DNA from: Aureococcus anophagefferens
Lineage: Eukaryota; Sar; Pelagophyceae; Pelagomonadales; Pelagomonadaceae
Reading direction: 5' to 3'
Assembly: GCF_000186865.1 (NCBI RefSeq)
Contig: NW_008705562.1
Location: forward strand, 2,588,526 to 2,652,525
DNA: 64,000 nucleotides
Shown: piece by piece, positions 36,030 through 45,645 of the stretch
Numbering within the stretch: position 1 is the first letter of the stretch
Layout of the letters: the number at the start of each line of letters is the position of its first letter
The notes under the pieces: generated by a model
Databases searched by the model: none
The model's input: only the letters and a program-made list of their open reading frames with translations
Told to the model about the DNA's origin: nothing
Position numbers and translations under genes: made by a program

Positions 36030-37901
36030 TCAAGAGATGGACTTGAACGTGATGGACACGGCGAGGAAGAGGAAGTAGAGGGAGAACATGACCAGCCCGA
36101 GCTTCAGGTCCAGCGTCCAGTTGTTCCTCATGACGCTCAGCACGACGAGCGCGACCATGCTGAGGAGCATGATCGTGTCGAAGGCGATGCCCGTCGTCGA
36201 GAAGTCCCAGCTCGCGTTCTTCAGCGGGTTGCCGATGATCGCGACGACGAGGTACTTCGTCAGCGTCGGCACGGGGAGGCCGACGAGGATGTCGAAGACG
36301 TTGGAGCCGATGGACGACGAGATGGCCATGTCGCCGCGGCCCTCGCGCGCCATGTACATGGAGCTCAGCGCGTCGGGGATCGACGTGCCCGCGGCGAGCA
36401 CCGTGAGGCCCATGATGTAGTCGCCGATGCCGACGACCGAGCCGATGATCGTCGTCCAGACGACCATCATGTACGCGAAGACGACGAGCCACATGAGGGA
36501 CCCGGCGAAGGTGCCGAGGAACCACTTCTTCTTGTCGGGGTGCGCGCAGTCCGGGAGCGTGCCGTAGAGGCAGACCTTGAGCGGCGCCGCGACGATGAAG
36601 AGGATCCGGTCCGGCGCGTCGTCGGGCCAGGCCCAGGGGTCCTCCCACTCGTCCTCGTCCTCCTCCTCGCCGCCCTTGGCCTCCTCGCCGCCGTTGGCCG
36701 CCTTGTCCGCGGCGCCGGGCCCGTCGGGGGGCACGCTGTCGTAGATCTGCTTCGAGTAGACGCCGACGCCCGCGCCCGCGTCGGGCCCGGGCGACTCGGC
36801 GGCCTCGACGCCCTCGGCGTCGCTCGGCGCGCCGCCGCCCGACGCCGCGACCTCGACGGTCGTCGCGCCGCCGTCGGACGCGGCCTTCTTGGCCTCCGCG
36901 GCCGCGCGCGCGATCGACGGCCGGTCCTCGCCGCCGGGCCGGACCTTCGCGTTCTTCTCCATGCCGAACTGGCGCGTCGTGAAGATCTCGAGGGGCTCGT
37001 TGTAGGCCATGATGGTCACGTAGCAGAGGTAGAGGAGGAAGAGGATGAGAGCCTCGTACCAGACCATGGACTCGTCGGACACGCAGGCCGCGAGCACGAG
37101 CAGGCCCATGATGTAGTAGGAGCAGTCGCGGAAGAGGGGCCACCACGTGAGCGGCAGCGCGCCGCCGGGCACGACGAGGGCGCACATGCCGATGACGAAG
37201 AGCACGTTGAAGACCGCCGACCCGACGATGGTGCCGAAGCCGATGTCGGACCGCGACACGAACTGTCCCATGAACGACGTCGCGAGCTCCGGCGCGGACC
37301 CGCCCGCGGCCATGAACGTCGCGCCCGCGACGTCGTCGTCGATCTCCCACTTCTCGACCATGCAGTCCAGCGCCGGGCCGAAGAAGTTGTCGCAGACGAT
37401 CATGAGCGCGAGGAACATGTAGCAGACGCCGAGCACGTGGAAGACGACGAGCGGCGAGTTGCCGTGCTGGTTGCCCTTGCCCTTCTTGTGGATGAAGGCG
37501 TCGCCGACCCAGAACGGGTTCTTCTCCTTCTGCTGCTGCGCGTTCTTGGCGTGGCTCAGGGACCGGGGCGACCGCTCCCCGAGCCTCGGGCGGTCGGGCC
37601 CGGGTTCGCCGTCCCGGAGGTCGGCGCCGCCGGGGGCCGGGGGCGCCCGGGCGGCCCCGGCGCCGGCCGGGGGGTCGCGCGCGCGCGCGTCGCCGCCGTC
37701 GCTCCCCGCCGCCGCCCGCAGACTCCTCCCGGGCCCTATCCTCGGGCCGCGCGCGAGCGTTGAAAGGTCGATAGCGAGGGCCACGGCGAGAAATCCGCCC
37801 ATCACGCAGAGGAGGCCCCGGGAGCGGAACACCCGCTGTCGTCGTCGGCCCCGGCACGGCCGGGGCTCACGCCCGCAGGCGCGCGCCACCGCCACCTCCA
37901 T
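36030..37901 (-). CDS. K+-dependent Na+/Ca2+ exchanger (NCKX/SLC24 type)
   Basis: 623 aa from ATG 37901 (MEVAVARACG), close to family length. An earlier in-frame ATG at 38108 would add 69 residues of promoter-like sequence. A first helix (RGLLCVMGGFLAVALAIDL) looks like a signal anchor. The alpha-1 repeat is at ~197 (GGSAPELATSF, GTIVGSAVFNVLFVIG) and alpha-2 at ~502 (GTSIPDALSSM, SSIGSNVFDILVGLP). A long acidic cytosolic loop (~370-460, with GGEEEDEDEWED) separates the two halves. The Asp in alpha-2 and Glu in alpha-1 needed for Ca2+ are present. It should extrude Ca2+ using Na+ and K+ gradients. Confidence 0.93.
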   Translation of the reverse strand: MEVAVARACGREPRPCRGRRRQRVFRSRGLLCVMGGFLAVALAIDLSTLARGPRIGPGRSLRAAAGSDGGDARARDPPAGAGAARAPPAPGGADLRDGEPGPDRPRLGERSPRSLSHAKNAQQQKEKNPFWVGDAFIHKKGKGNQHGNSPLVVFHVLGVCYMFLALMIVCDNFFGPALDCMVEKWEIDDDVAGATFMAAGGSAPELATSFMGQFVSRSDIGFGTIVGSAVFNVLFVIGMCALVVPGGALPLTWWPLFRDCSYYIMGLLVLAACVSDESMVWYEALILFLLYLCYVTIMAYNEPLEIFTTRQFGMEKNAKVRPGGEDRPSIARAAAEAKKAASDGGATTVEVAASGGGAPSDAEGVEAAESPGPDAGAGVGVYSKQIYDSVPPDGPGAADKAANGGEEAKGGEEEDEDEWEDPWAWPDDAPDRILFIVAAPLKVCLYGTLPDCAHPDKKKWFLGTFAGSLMWLVVFAYMMVVWTTIIGSVVGIGDYIMGLTVLAAGTSIPDALSSMYMAREGRGDMAISSSIGSNVFDILVGLPVPTLTKYLVVAIIGNPLKNASWDFSTTGIAFDTIMLLSMVALVVLSVMRNNWTLDLKLGLVMFSLYFLFLAVSITFKSIS

Positions 37902-38432
37902 GGCGTCCCTCAACAGGCAGTGGCCGCTGAGCAGCCCAGCCTCGCGTTGTTGGACGGGAGTGCTTTGTGGAGCGCCCGGTAGATTGAGATACGTAGATAC
38001 GTCGCCGGGAAACATGGGCTTTTGCCGATAGACGTCGACGGGATTTGAGGCGGGACGCTCGATTGCGCGGGTCCAGCGTCGTCCAGCGCCTCCGCGCGGG
38101 CGCGCCACGGGTCGCCGCCGCGCGACGGCCTCCCCCGAGGAATCGCCCTCGGCGGCGCGCTTGGCCGCGCTGTGTTCTGAGGTACGGGGACGGACGATGC
38201 TTCGGGCTTGGACGTCGGCGCGGCGCGGCTGCGGATGTGTGCGCCGGCGCGCCGTCGGTGCCCAGGCCAGACGCCGAGAGGCGACATGTCAGGCGCCGCC
38301 GACGACGGCCGATCGGGGCCCCGGTGTAATCTTTTGTCCGTCGGACAAAGGATTGGTCCTCGCGAGACGGCCGAGACGCCGCGCGCATGGGCGTCGACTC
38401 CAGCCCTTCATGAGAGCCCCGGACGACGTTGA
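37902..38432. promoter_or_regulatory. Divergent promoter region with a 17-bp palindrome
   Basis: 531 bp between the NCKX (minus) and CAF1 (plus) starts. It contains a perfect dyad TTTGTCCG-T-CGGACAAA (38333-38349), about 90 bp before the CAF1 ATG, which could be a transcription-factor site. No other gene is supported. Confidence 0.45.
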
Positions 38433-39660
38433 ATGAGCGAGAGTGGTTTGGAGACGGACAGGGAACCCCCGGGTGAGGCCCGGGCCGGTTCTTCTGACAA
38501 CGGCGTCGAGAAAAATGGCGTGAAGCATGACAAGCCGGCCGACAAGCCGGTCGACAGCGGGTTTTTCCCCGACAAGGACGGGAAGATGGTCGAGATTAAG
38601 GACGTCTGGGCGTCCACGCTAGACGCGGAGATGGCCGTGATCCGCGAGCTCGTCGAGTCCTACCCGTGCGTTCCGCCGCGTCCGCGAGCCGCGCTTCCGC
38701 CGCCGCAGCGCATATCCGCCGCGCGCGCGGCGGCGGCCCCCGCCGCCCGCGGCGGCGCGCCCCGCCCTCCGGGACGCTCGCGCGCGCCCTCCCGATCGCC
38801 CGGGACCCCGTCGCGCCCCCCCCACGCCGCGCCCGCCCCCCAGGTACGTCGCGATGGACACGGAGTTCCCCGGCGTCGTCGCCAAGCCGATCGGCGACGC
38901 GTACAGCACGGGCTACCAGTACCAGACGCTGCAGTGCAACGTGGACCTGCTCAAGATCATCCAGCTCGGCATCAGCTTCTGCGACGGCGAGGGGAAGACG
39001 CCCGAGGAGGGCTGCTACTGCTTCCAGTTCAACTTCCGCTTCGACCTCGCCGAGGACATGTACGCGGAGGACAGCATCCAGCTCCTCAAGGAGAGCGGCA
39101 TCGACTTCCACCGGCACGCGACGGAGGGCATCGACGTCGCGCGCTTCGGCGAGCTCGTCATGATGAGCGGCCTCGTGCTCTGCGACGACGTCAAGTGGGT
39201 CTCGTTCCACAGCGGCTACGACTTCGGGTACCTGATCAAGATCCTGACCTGCCAGACGCTGCCCGCGGACGAGCAGGGCTTCTTCGAGCTGCTGGCCCTC
39301 TACTTCCCGACGCTCTACGACGTCAAGCTCCTCATGACGCACGTCGACGGCCTCCACGGCGGCCTCCAGCGCGTCGCCGAGGATCTAAAGGTCGAGCGCA
39401 TCGGCCCCATGCACCAGGCGGGCTCCGACTCCATGCTCACGAACGCGACCTTCTTCCGCCTCGCGGAGCTCGCCTTCTCCTCGCCGGAGAAGGTCGAGGA
39501 GAAGTACCGCGGCGCCATCTACGGCCTCGGCGAGCACGCGTACCGGGGCAAGCAGCACCAGGACGCCGCCGCGTCCAAGTACAACCAGGACAACGGCGGC
39601 ACGATGAACGGGGGGCACCAGGTCCAGAACGGCGTCGTCAACATGCCCAACGACGAGTAG
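38433..39660 (+). CDS. CAF1/CNOT7/POP2-type mRNA deadenylase
   Basis: Exons 38433-38665 and 38844-39660 give 349 aa. The 178-bp intron has donor GTGCGT and acceptor CCCCCCAG, and its removal yields the family hallmark YPYVAMDTEFPG. DEDD nuclease residues are visible: D and E of MDTEFPG (~83), the Asp in HSGYDFGYLIK, and the Asp in AGSDSMLT. The first ~65 residues are a Lys/Asp-rich extension not usual in the family. The C-terminal tail is Asn/Gly/Gln-rich. It should shorten poly(A) tails within the CCR4-NOT complex. The body matches the full ~270-aa CAF1 fold. Confidence 0.95.
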
Positions 39661-39953
39661 GCGTGTCGTCCGTCGTCGTGTCCCTGTGTCCTCTCCGTGC
39701 TTCGCTCGCGCCTCTCGCCTCCGCCCACGCGGGGGCGCCCGACAAAAACAAACCTCGATCCTCGCGATCCCGGACGGCGCCGACCGCCGCGTGCTCCGCG
39801 GCGCGAGGCGCCTTTCCGGCAACCAATACCGACGCGCGCGACGCCGCCCTAACGGACGACTGACCGCGCACACGCGGACGGGTGTGGGGGCTCATTTCGA
39901 ATCGAGATCGCGCCGGGGGCAGCCCCGACCGAAACTTCGAAGACCTGTGCACG

Positions 39954-42425
39954 ATGGCGGCGGCCGACGGCGACGACGGCGACGCGCGCGAGGCGCTGTT
40001 CTGGGCCTGCCGCGCGGGCGTCGGCGACACGGTGCGCGCGCTGCTCGAGATCGAGCCCGAGCTCGCGACGGCGGAGCTCGGCGCCTTCGAGGGCCACGAC
40101 GTCCACGGCGCCGTGCCCCTCGCGGCGAACCGGCGCTGCTACACGTTCACGGGCTCGCGCAAGGACGGCCACACCTACGCGCTCCACGTCGCCGCCGAGT
40201 CGGGCCACAAGGCCCTCGTCAGGGCCCTCGTCGACGTCCACGGCGCGGACCCCGGCGCGCGCGACTACCGGGGCCGCGCGGCGCGCGACGTCGCGAACGG
40301 CGACGCGCGCGACGCCTTCAAGGAGTTCGCGGGCCTCGAGTACGACGTGCGCGAGCGCTACGCGGGGGACGAGGACGAATCCGGCGAGCCCCACGGCGCG
40401 GGCAAACTCTACCGCAAGCGCGCGGGCTACGAGGAGCGCGAGTTCCTATTGTACGACGGCGCGTGGCACCACGGCCGCTACCACGGCGCGGGCGCGCTCT
40501 ACCACGCGGGCACGGACACGTTGGCCTACAGCGGCAAGTGGGTCCACGGCGTGCGCCACGGCGGCGGCCGGAGCTTCGGGGAGACGGGCGCGCTCGAGTA
40601 CGACGGCGCGCACCGCGTGAACAAGCGCCACGGCTTCGGCCGCGCGTACGCGCAGGGCAAATGCGTCTACGAGGGCCGCTGGCGCCGGGGCTACAAGCAC
40701 GGCTACGGGCGCCTCGACTTCCTCGACGAGGGCGGCGAGTCCACGGGCCACTTCGAGGGCTCGTTCCGCGACGACAAGATGTGCGGCGCGGGCACGTACT
40801 TCCACGCGAACGGCGACCGCTACGAGGGCCAGTTCGACGACAACGCGCCCGACGGCCACGGGTCCTACTACGACGCCGCGTCGGGACAGCGCACGGACGG
40901 CACCTGGGACGACGGGAAGCTCCGCGCGGAGCCCGACGCGGCGCGGCCCCCGGGCGCGTTCGCCTTCGACGACGTCTACGACCTGCACCTCGTCAACGAC
41001 TCGTCGGACGAGGACGACGTCATCTCCGACGAGGAGGAGGCGGCGGACCCGGGGACGCGGCGGCCCGCGGGCCTGTGCCGCATGCCGTGCCGCACGGCGG
41101 GCGGCGGCGACCTCAACATCGCCACGGAGTACGTCCACGCGGCCCACGTCGTCCACGTCGACTTCGTGGACCAGAAGCACGAGCCCGAGGTGCCCAGGGA
41201 CTTCATGGTCGTCTACGACATCGTCGCGGCCTACGGGCGCCGCGTCGCGCCCGAGCGGCGGCGGACGCGCGTGAAAACGCGCGAGTCGCAGGCCGAGCGC
41301 GACGACGACAGCGGCGACGACGACCTGGAGACGGCGGCGGCGTCGCCCCTCGAGGCGCGCATCGACTTCATGCGCTTCCTCGCGAACATGACGCGGCGGC
41401 GCCACGCGCTCGAGGCGGCGCTCGAGGCGTCGGAGGCGGCGCTCGTCGCGGGCATGACCGAGGAGCTCGAGGCGCTCGTGGACACGCTGGAGCCGCTCCC
41501 GACGGGCGGCAACGACCAGGCCGCCCGCCTGCTCCAGGTGCTCATCGAGTCCCGGTCCGCGAAGACGATCTACCCGCCCGTCGACGACGGCGAGGAGCGG
41601 GAAAAGGTCGACGCGACGCTCCTCGAGCCGCCGCTGAAGTGGGGCGACGGCGACGACGAGCCCGAGTACAAAACGCTCGAGGAGGCGCTCCGGTCCGTCG
41701 ACGCGGTGCTGGCGGAGGTGTCCGCGGAGGTGCTCGCGCAGGACGAGGAGGAGCAGGCGCGGAGCCGGCGGCGGGCGCGGGACGACGACGAGCCGGAGGC
41801 GCTCGACGAGCTCCTGGCGCAGGTCTGCGCGCGCCACGGCGTCGCCGACGACGATCTCGCGGACGTCGGCGCGGTCCTCCGGGACGTGCGGGCGAAGCAC
41901 GGCGTCCCCGGCGACGACCTCGCGCTGCCGCCGCCGCCGCCGGACCCGGACGCGGACCAGGCGGACCTGACGCGGCGGCTCGACGCCATCTTCCGCACGG
42001 GCGAGCTCGGCGACGACGACGACGTCGTCGTGGACCAGATCCTCAAGCGCGTCCGCGAGCGGCACGACCTCCCGGACGACGACGCCGTCGCGCTGCGCGC
42101 GCCGCCGGAGCTCGAGCACGAGGAGGACCTCGAAAAGCTGCTCGCGGCCGTCCGCGCGCGCCACGGGCTGCCGGACGTGTCGGAGCACGTGCGGCGGGCC
42201 ATCGCGTCGGGCGACGTGCCCGCGGACGCGCCGGCCATGAGCGACGCCGAGGCCGCGGCCTTCGCCGAGGCCTACGTCGACCCGTCGAAGCTGCCCTACC
42301 GCGAGGACATGATGGCCACGGAGGACCGGGCGCTCATCGCCCACTACGACGACCTCATCGCGCGCGCCGGGGACGAGAAGGCGGACTTCGCCGCGCTCGA
42401 GGCCGAGTATCGGAATCTGCGATAA
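39954..42425 (+). CDS. Ankyrin and MORN repeat protein with a C-terminal RARHGLP-type repeat
   Basis: 823 aa from ATG 39954 (MAAADGDDGDAREAL). Another in-frame ATG at 39882 would add 24 residues. Residues ~10-120 contain about three ankyrin-like units (LHVAAESGHKALVRALVDV). Residues ~150-320 contain about seven MORN units (YDGAWHHGRYHGAGALY, YEGQFDDNAPDGHGSYY), which bind membranes or organise flagellar and cortical structures. The acidic C-terminal half has four irregularly spaced copies of a motif: VCARHGVADDDL, VRAKHGVPGDDL, VRERHDLPDDDA and VRARHGLPDVSE. I do not recognise that motif. Confidence 0.88.
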   Translation: MAAADGDDGDAREALFWACRAGVGDTVRALLEIEPELATAELGAFEGHDVHGAVPLAANRRCYTFTGSRKDGHTYALHVAAESGHKALVRALVDVHGADPGARDYRGRAARDVANGDARDAFKEFAGLEYDVRERYAGDEDESGEPHGAGKLYRKRAGYEEREFLLYDGAWHHGRYHGAGALYHAGTDTLAYSGKWVHGVRHGGGRSFGETGALEYDGAHRVNKRHGFGRAYAQGKCVYEGRWRRGYKHGYGRLDFLDEGGESTGHFEGSFRDDKMCGAGTYFHANGDRYEGQFDDNAPDGHGSYYDAASGQRTDGTWDDGKLRAEPDAARPPGAFAFDDVYDLHLVNDSSDEDDVISDEEEAADPGTRRPAGLCRMPCRTAGGGDLNIATEYVHAAHVVHVDFVDQKHEPEVPRDFMVVYDIVAAYGRRVAPERRRTRVKTRESQAERDDDSGDDDLETAAASPLEARIDFMRFLANMTRRRHALEAALEASEAALVAGMTEELEALVDTLEPLPTGGNDQAARLLQVLIESRSAKTIYPPVDDGEEREKVDATLLEPPLKWGDGDDEPEYKTLEEALRSVDAVLAEVSAEVLAQDEEEQARSRRRARDDDEPEALDELLAQVCARHGVADDDLADVGAVLRDVRAKHGVPGDDLALPPPPPDPDADQADLTRRLDAIFRTGELGDDDDVVVDQILKRVRERHDLPDDDAVALRAPPELEHEEDLEKLLAAVRARHGLPDVSEHVRRAIASGDVPADAPAMSDAEAAAFAEAYVDPSKLPYREDMMATEDRALIAHYDDLIARAGDEKADFAALEAEYRNLR

Positions 42426-42501
42426 TAAGACGGCGGGGCCAAACGCGCGCCGGGGGAAAGGGGCGCGCGCGCTCCAAAGCGTCCGCGGTCGAGGCCCGCG
42501 C

Positions 42502-43712
42502 CTAGGCCGCCTTCTTCTTCGGCGCGAGGAGGTCGTCGATGACGGAGTAGATGAGGACGCCGCCGATGGCGACGCCCGCGCCGATCTTCTGCTCGTCCGT
42601 GAGGGCCTTGCCCGTGATGGCGGCCATGTAGATGAGCACGATGACGCGCTTCGCCGTGTTGGCGACGGACGCGGTGACCGCGCCCGTCGTCTTGATCGTC
42701 ATCGTCGCGAGCTCGTTGTAGAGGTAGAAGGCGAGGCCCGACATGGCGAGGTTGAACTGGAGCTCCTTGGACGTCTTGAGCAGCTCGAGGAACTTGGGCC
42801 ACATGTCGCCCTCGGTGTAGAACATGACCGGGAGCGAGATGAGGAACGCGAGGATCTCCGTGACCGCGTACTGGTTGCCGACGCCGCCGTAGCGCGCCTT
42901 GATGTCCTTGTCCGTCATGAGCTTCTTGTTCTCGGAGCCCTTGAAGGCCGCGAACGCGTTGGCCAGCAGGCCGAACTGGAGCGCGGTCATGTCGAACTTG
43001 AGCGTGTAGGCGCCCTCGACCTTCTTCATCGACGCGAACGCGACGCCGCCGACGATGATGGGCAGGCAGCACCACTTGGGCAGGCTCGGGGGCTTGCCGT
43101 AGAAGATGGTGTTGACGATGGCGCTGAGCACGGGCTCGCCGGCCTTGACGATCTGGCCGAAGAGCGGGTCGCCGCCTACGACGCGCGACGGTGATGATGG
43201 CTCGTCGTCTTCCCGGTCAAAGGCTCTCGAAAATGGGACGCCGGTCGCCGCCGAGCGCGAAGACGGACGCGCTGTGCGCGGCCGCCGCGCAGAAGCCCAC
43301 GGGGATGGTCTTGAGGATGTCCGTGAACTTCGTGCCGGGCAGCTTCTGGCGGTCCGGCGTCTGGAGGCCGCAGAGCTTGATGGGGTTGAAGCTCAGCACC
43401 CAGAGCACGATCGCGTAGGCGGCGCAGACGCCGAGCTGCATCGTCGACACGGTCATGGTCATGCCCGCCGTCTTGCCGCCGACGGCGTCGAGCGCGCCCT
43501 TGTTGTACTCGTTGTACTTCGTGTTGCCCGCATACCTGGGGGTTTGCGTGTGTCGCGCGGCCAGAAAAGGCGGGCCCCGACTTGGTAGACGCGCGCGCCA
43601 GCGCTCTCTCCGGCGACCTCTCGCGCGGTCTTTGGAGCGTCTCCTACGGCGCGGGTGCGCGCCAGAAGACGAAGAAGAGGAGGAGCGCGACGGAATCGGG
43701 GGCACCGGCCAT
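42502..43712 (-). CDS. Triose-phosphate/phosphate translocator family (plastid envelope)
   Basis: Three exons on the minus strand, 43712-43663, 43535-43252 and 43175-42502, total 335 aa. Translation opens MAGAPDSVALLLFFVFW and joins to YAGNTKYNEYNKGAL, the TPT start motif. Exon 2 ends VFALGG and joins DPLFGQIVKAGEPVLSAI. Later blocks FASMKKVEGAYTLKFD and TASVANTAKRVIVLIY match the conserved TPT substrate site (Lys and Arg in the last helices). About ten membrane helices. It should exchange triose phosphate or PEP for phosphate across plastid membranes. Both introns begin with GC. The short C-terminus ends APKKKAA. Confidence 0.92.
43176..43243 (-). mobile_element. Short introner-like element in the translocator gene (intron 43176-43251)
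   Basis: Read on the minus strand, the intron starts with GCGGCGAC and the next exon starts with the same eight bases, as expected for a target duplication. The 68-bp insert begins CGGCGTCC, contains ATTTTCGAGAG and TTTGACCGGG two bases apart, and ends CGTCGTAG. The same blocks occur in the intron at 59606-59687. Clear terminal inverted repeats are not visible. Confidence 0.65.
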
Positions 43713-43963
43713 GGTTGAGATTGCGAAGAGGCGGAACTGGGGCAGCGAGCACCGACCGGACACGCACACGCGATCTCTGCGCGATCAGCGAAGTTTGTGG
43801 CGAAGTTTGTGCTGAGAGGCAAGCAAAACGCTGAAGCAAAGTTGCAGTGGGAACCGGCCCCATGATCCCCTGCTTGCTGCCGCGCCGAAAGGAGGGCTCC
43901 GAAAAAGCGACCCGCGACTCACATGTTAAAGAAGAACGCCGCGAGGAAGCGCGCGGCGTCTCC

Positions 43964-45400
43964 CTAGAGCCGGGACGGCGGCGGCCCCGTGCAGCCCGGG
44001 TAGTCGCCGTCGGAGAAGTCGAGGTCGACCTGGATGGACCAGCCCGTGGGGTCGATGATGTAGTGCTGGACGCAGAGGAAGTACCAGTAGCGGTCCGTGA
44101 GCGTCGGCGTGTGCTTGGTGAAGTAGTCGACGAGGTAGTCGCCGGAGACCTTCGCGGGCTGGAGGCCGTCGCCGTCCATGGCGTAGTGGAAGTCGTTGTA
44201 CTTGTCGCCGTGGTTCGGGCCGTCGATGTTCGCCTCGTGGACGGCCCAGAAGTTGTCCTCGAAGTCTCGGACGGAGAACGCGGCGTCCGCGTCCGCGGCG
44301 CGCTCGACGAAGCAGACGTCGCTGAGCGCCCAGTCGTCGCCCGTCGGGTCCGGCCCCCACATGAAGCAGCGGCGGTGGGCGCCGTGCGCCGTCGCGTCCA
44401 GGGTGACCGTGCAGTTGAGCGCGTCCTCGTAGAACGCCGTGACCGCGGTGAGGTTCGTCGTCGCGCGGTTGACGTTGACCTCGTAGAGCAGGTTGTTCGG
44501 CGTCGCCTTGGCCTCGGTCTTGAGGCGCGCGGCGTTGCGGTCCGACATGCGCGTCTCGAGCGTCGCGCCGTCGTCGCCGCCCGTCAGCTCGTCGGAGATG
44601 AGCTCGACGACCAGCACGGAGTGGGGCACGGCGACGAAGAGCGAGTAGTAGGTGTCGCCGCCCGCCGTCGTCCAGGACGCCTTGAGCGTCGGCACGCCGT
44701 CCTTCGCGAAGGCGTCGGCGTAGGCGTCGAGGTCTACCGCGTAGAACGCGACGCCGTAGTCGAGCAGCGGCGAATACGTCGCCAGGTCGCCGATCGCCGC
44801 GGCGAACGTCGTCTCGAGCTCGGCGACCTCGAGGCCGCCCGTCGTCGGCGAGTCCCAGACGTTGACGAGGTGGATGCCGAAGCCCTCGCCCGCGTTCGGC
44901 AGGCCCACGCGCGATTCGGCGGCCGCGTAGCGCCAGTTCGCGCCCGCGCAGCCGTCCGTCGCCGCGCAGGCCTTGCAGCACGTGTCCGCGTCGTGGGCGT
45001 AGACGCTGTAGAGGGCCGTGCCGTTGGCGAAGCCCGACGCCTCCGCGTAGCCGCAGTCGGGCCCGTCGCCGGCCGCGGCCGCGGCCGCGCCGGGCGCGGT
45101 GACCGCGGCCTGGTTCGAGTTCGCCGACGCGGCGCCGCCGAGGGCACTCAGCAGGTCGCACTTGCGCTCGCGCAGGTAGCCCGTGACCACGAGCTGCACG
45201 CGGCCCTGGTAGATGCCCGAGGCGCACGTGCCCGCGGCGCAGGAGTCCTCCGTCGACGTCACGGGCAGGTACTTGAGCAGCCACGACGCCGCCTTGAAGG
45301 GCTCGTAGCAGGCGTAGGTCGTCTTCGCGACGCCGTGGCCGGGGTACTGGGCCAGGGCCGGGGCGGCCACGAGGGCGAGAGCGACGATTGGCTGAAGCAT
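43964..45400 (-). CDS. Secreted protein with PAN-like and VOC-like segments, function unknown
   Basis: 478 aa with a clear signal peptide (MLQPIVALALVAAPALAQ). Residues ~140-160 (DADTCCKACAATDGCAGANW) resemble a PAN/apple-type Cys motif. Residues ~150-320 read like one or two glyoxalase/VOC beta-alpha-beta units (GFGIHLVNVWDSP; NLTAVTAFYEDALNCTV). The C-terminal part (WYFLCVQHYIIDPTGWSIQV) ends in a Cys/Pro tail. No metal site is certain and no enzyme activity can be assigned. Divergent from the ubiquitin-like gene. Confidence 0.72.
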   Translation of the reverse strand: MLQPIVALALVAAPALAQYPGHGVAKTTYACYEPFKAASWLLKYLPVTSTEDSCAAGTCASGIYQGRVQLVVTGYLRERKCDLLSALGGAASANSNQAAVTAPGAAAAAAGDGPDCGYAEASGFANGTALYSVYAHDADTCCKACAATDGCAGANWRYAAAESRVGLPNAGEGFGIHLVNVWDSPTTGGLEVAELETTFAAAIGDLATYSPLLDYGVAFYAVDLDAYADAFAKDGVPTLKASWTTAGGDTYYSLFVAVPHSVLVVELISDELTGGDDGATLETRMSDRNAARLKTEAKATPNNLLYEVNVNRATTNLTAVTAFYEDALNCTVTLDATAHGAHRRCFMWGPDPTGDDWALSDVCFVERAADADAAFSVRDFEDNFWAVHEANIDGPNHGDKYNDFHYAMDGDGLQPAKVSGDYLVDYFTKHTPTLTDRYWYFLCVQHYIIDPTGWSIQVDLDFSDGDYPGCTGPPPSRL

Positions 45401-45645
45401 TGCGCCGATGTGAGTTTCAGAATGGGCAGCGTGGTGATGTTACGAACTTCACTACATCTTCACTATCGCGAGTTGAAGGCCGCGGCGAGCGCTCGAGCTT
45501 GATCTTGTGCTCGACCGCGACCGCGTCGCGCCGCCGCCGGCCACCGTCGCCGCCGTCGCGCCTCGCGGCTCGTCGTCGCGCCTCGCGGCTCGTCGTCGGC
45601 GATTTGCCGCTCATCGCTGCCGCGCGCCGCACCCAAAAAACAACC
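45401..45645. promoter_or_regulatory. 245-bp bidirectional promoter with a 20-bp tandem duplication
   Basis: Two copies of a 20-bp unit starting CCTCGCGGCTCGTCGTC lie at 45561-45580 and 45581-45600; the last bases differ. The region separates divergent starts. Confidence 0.45.
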
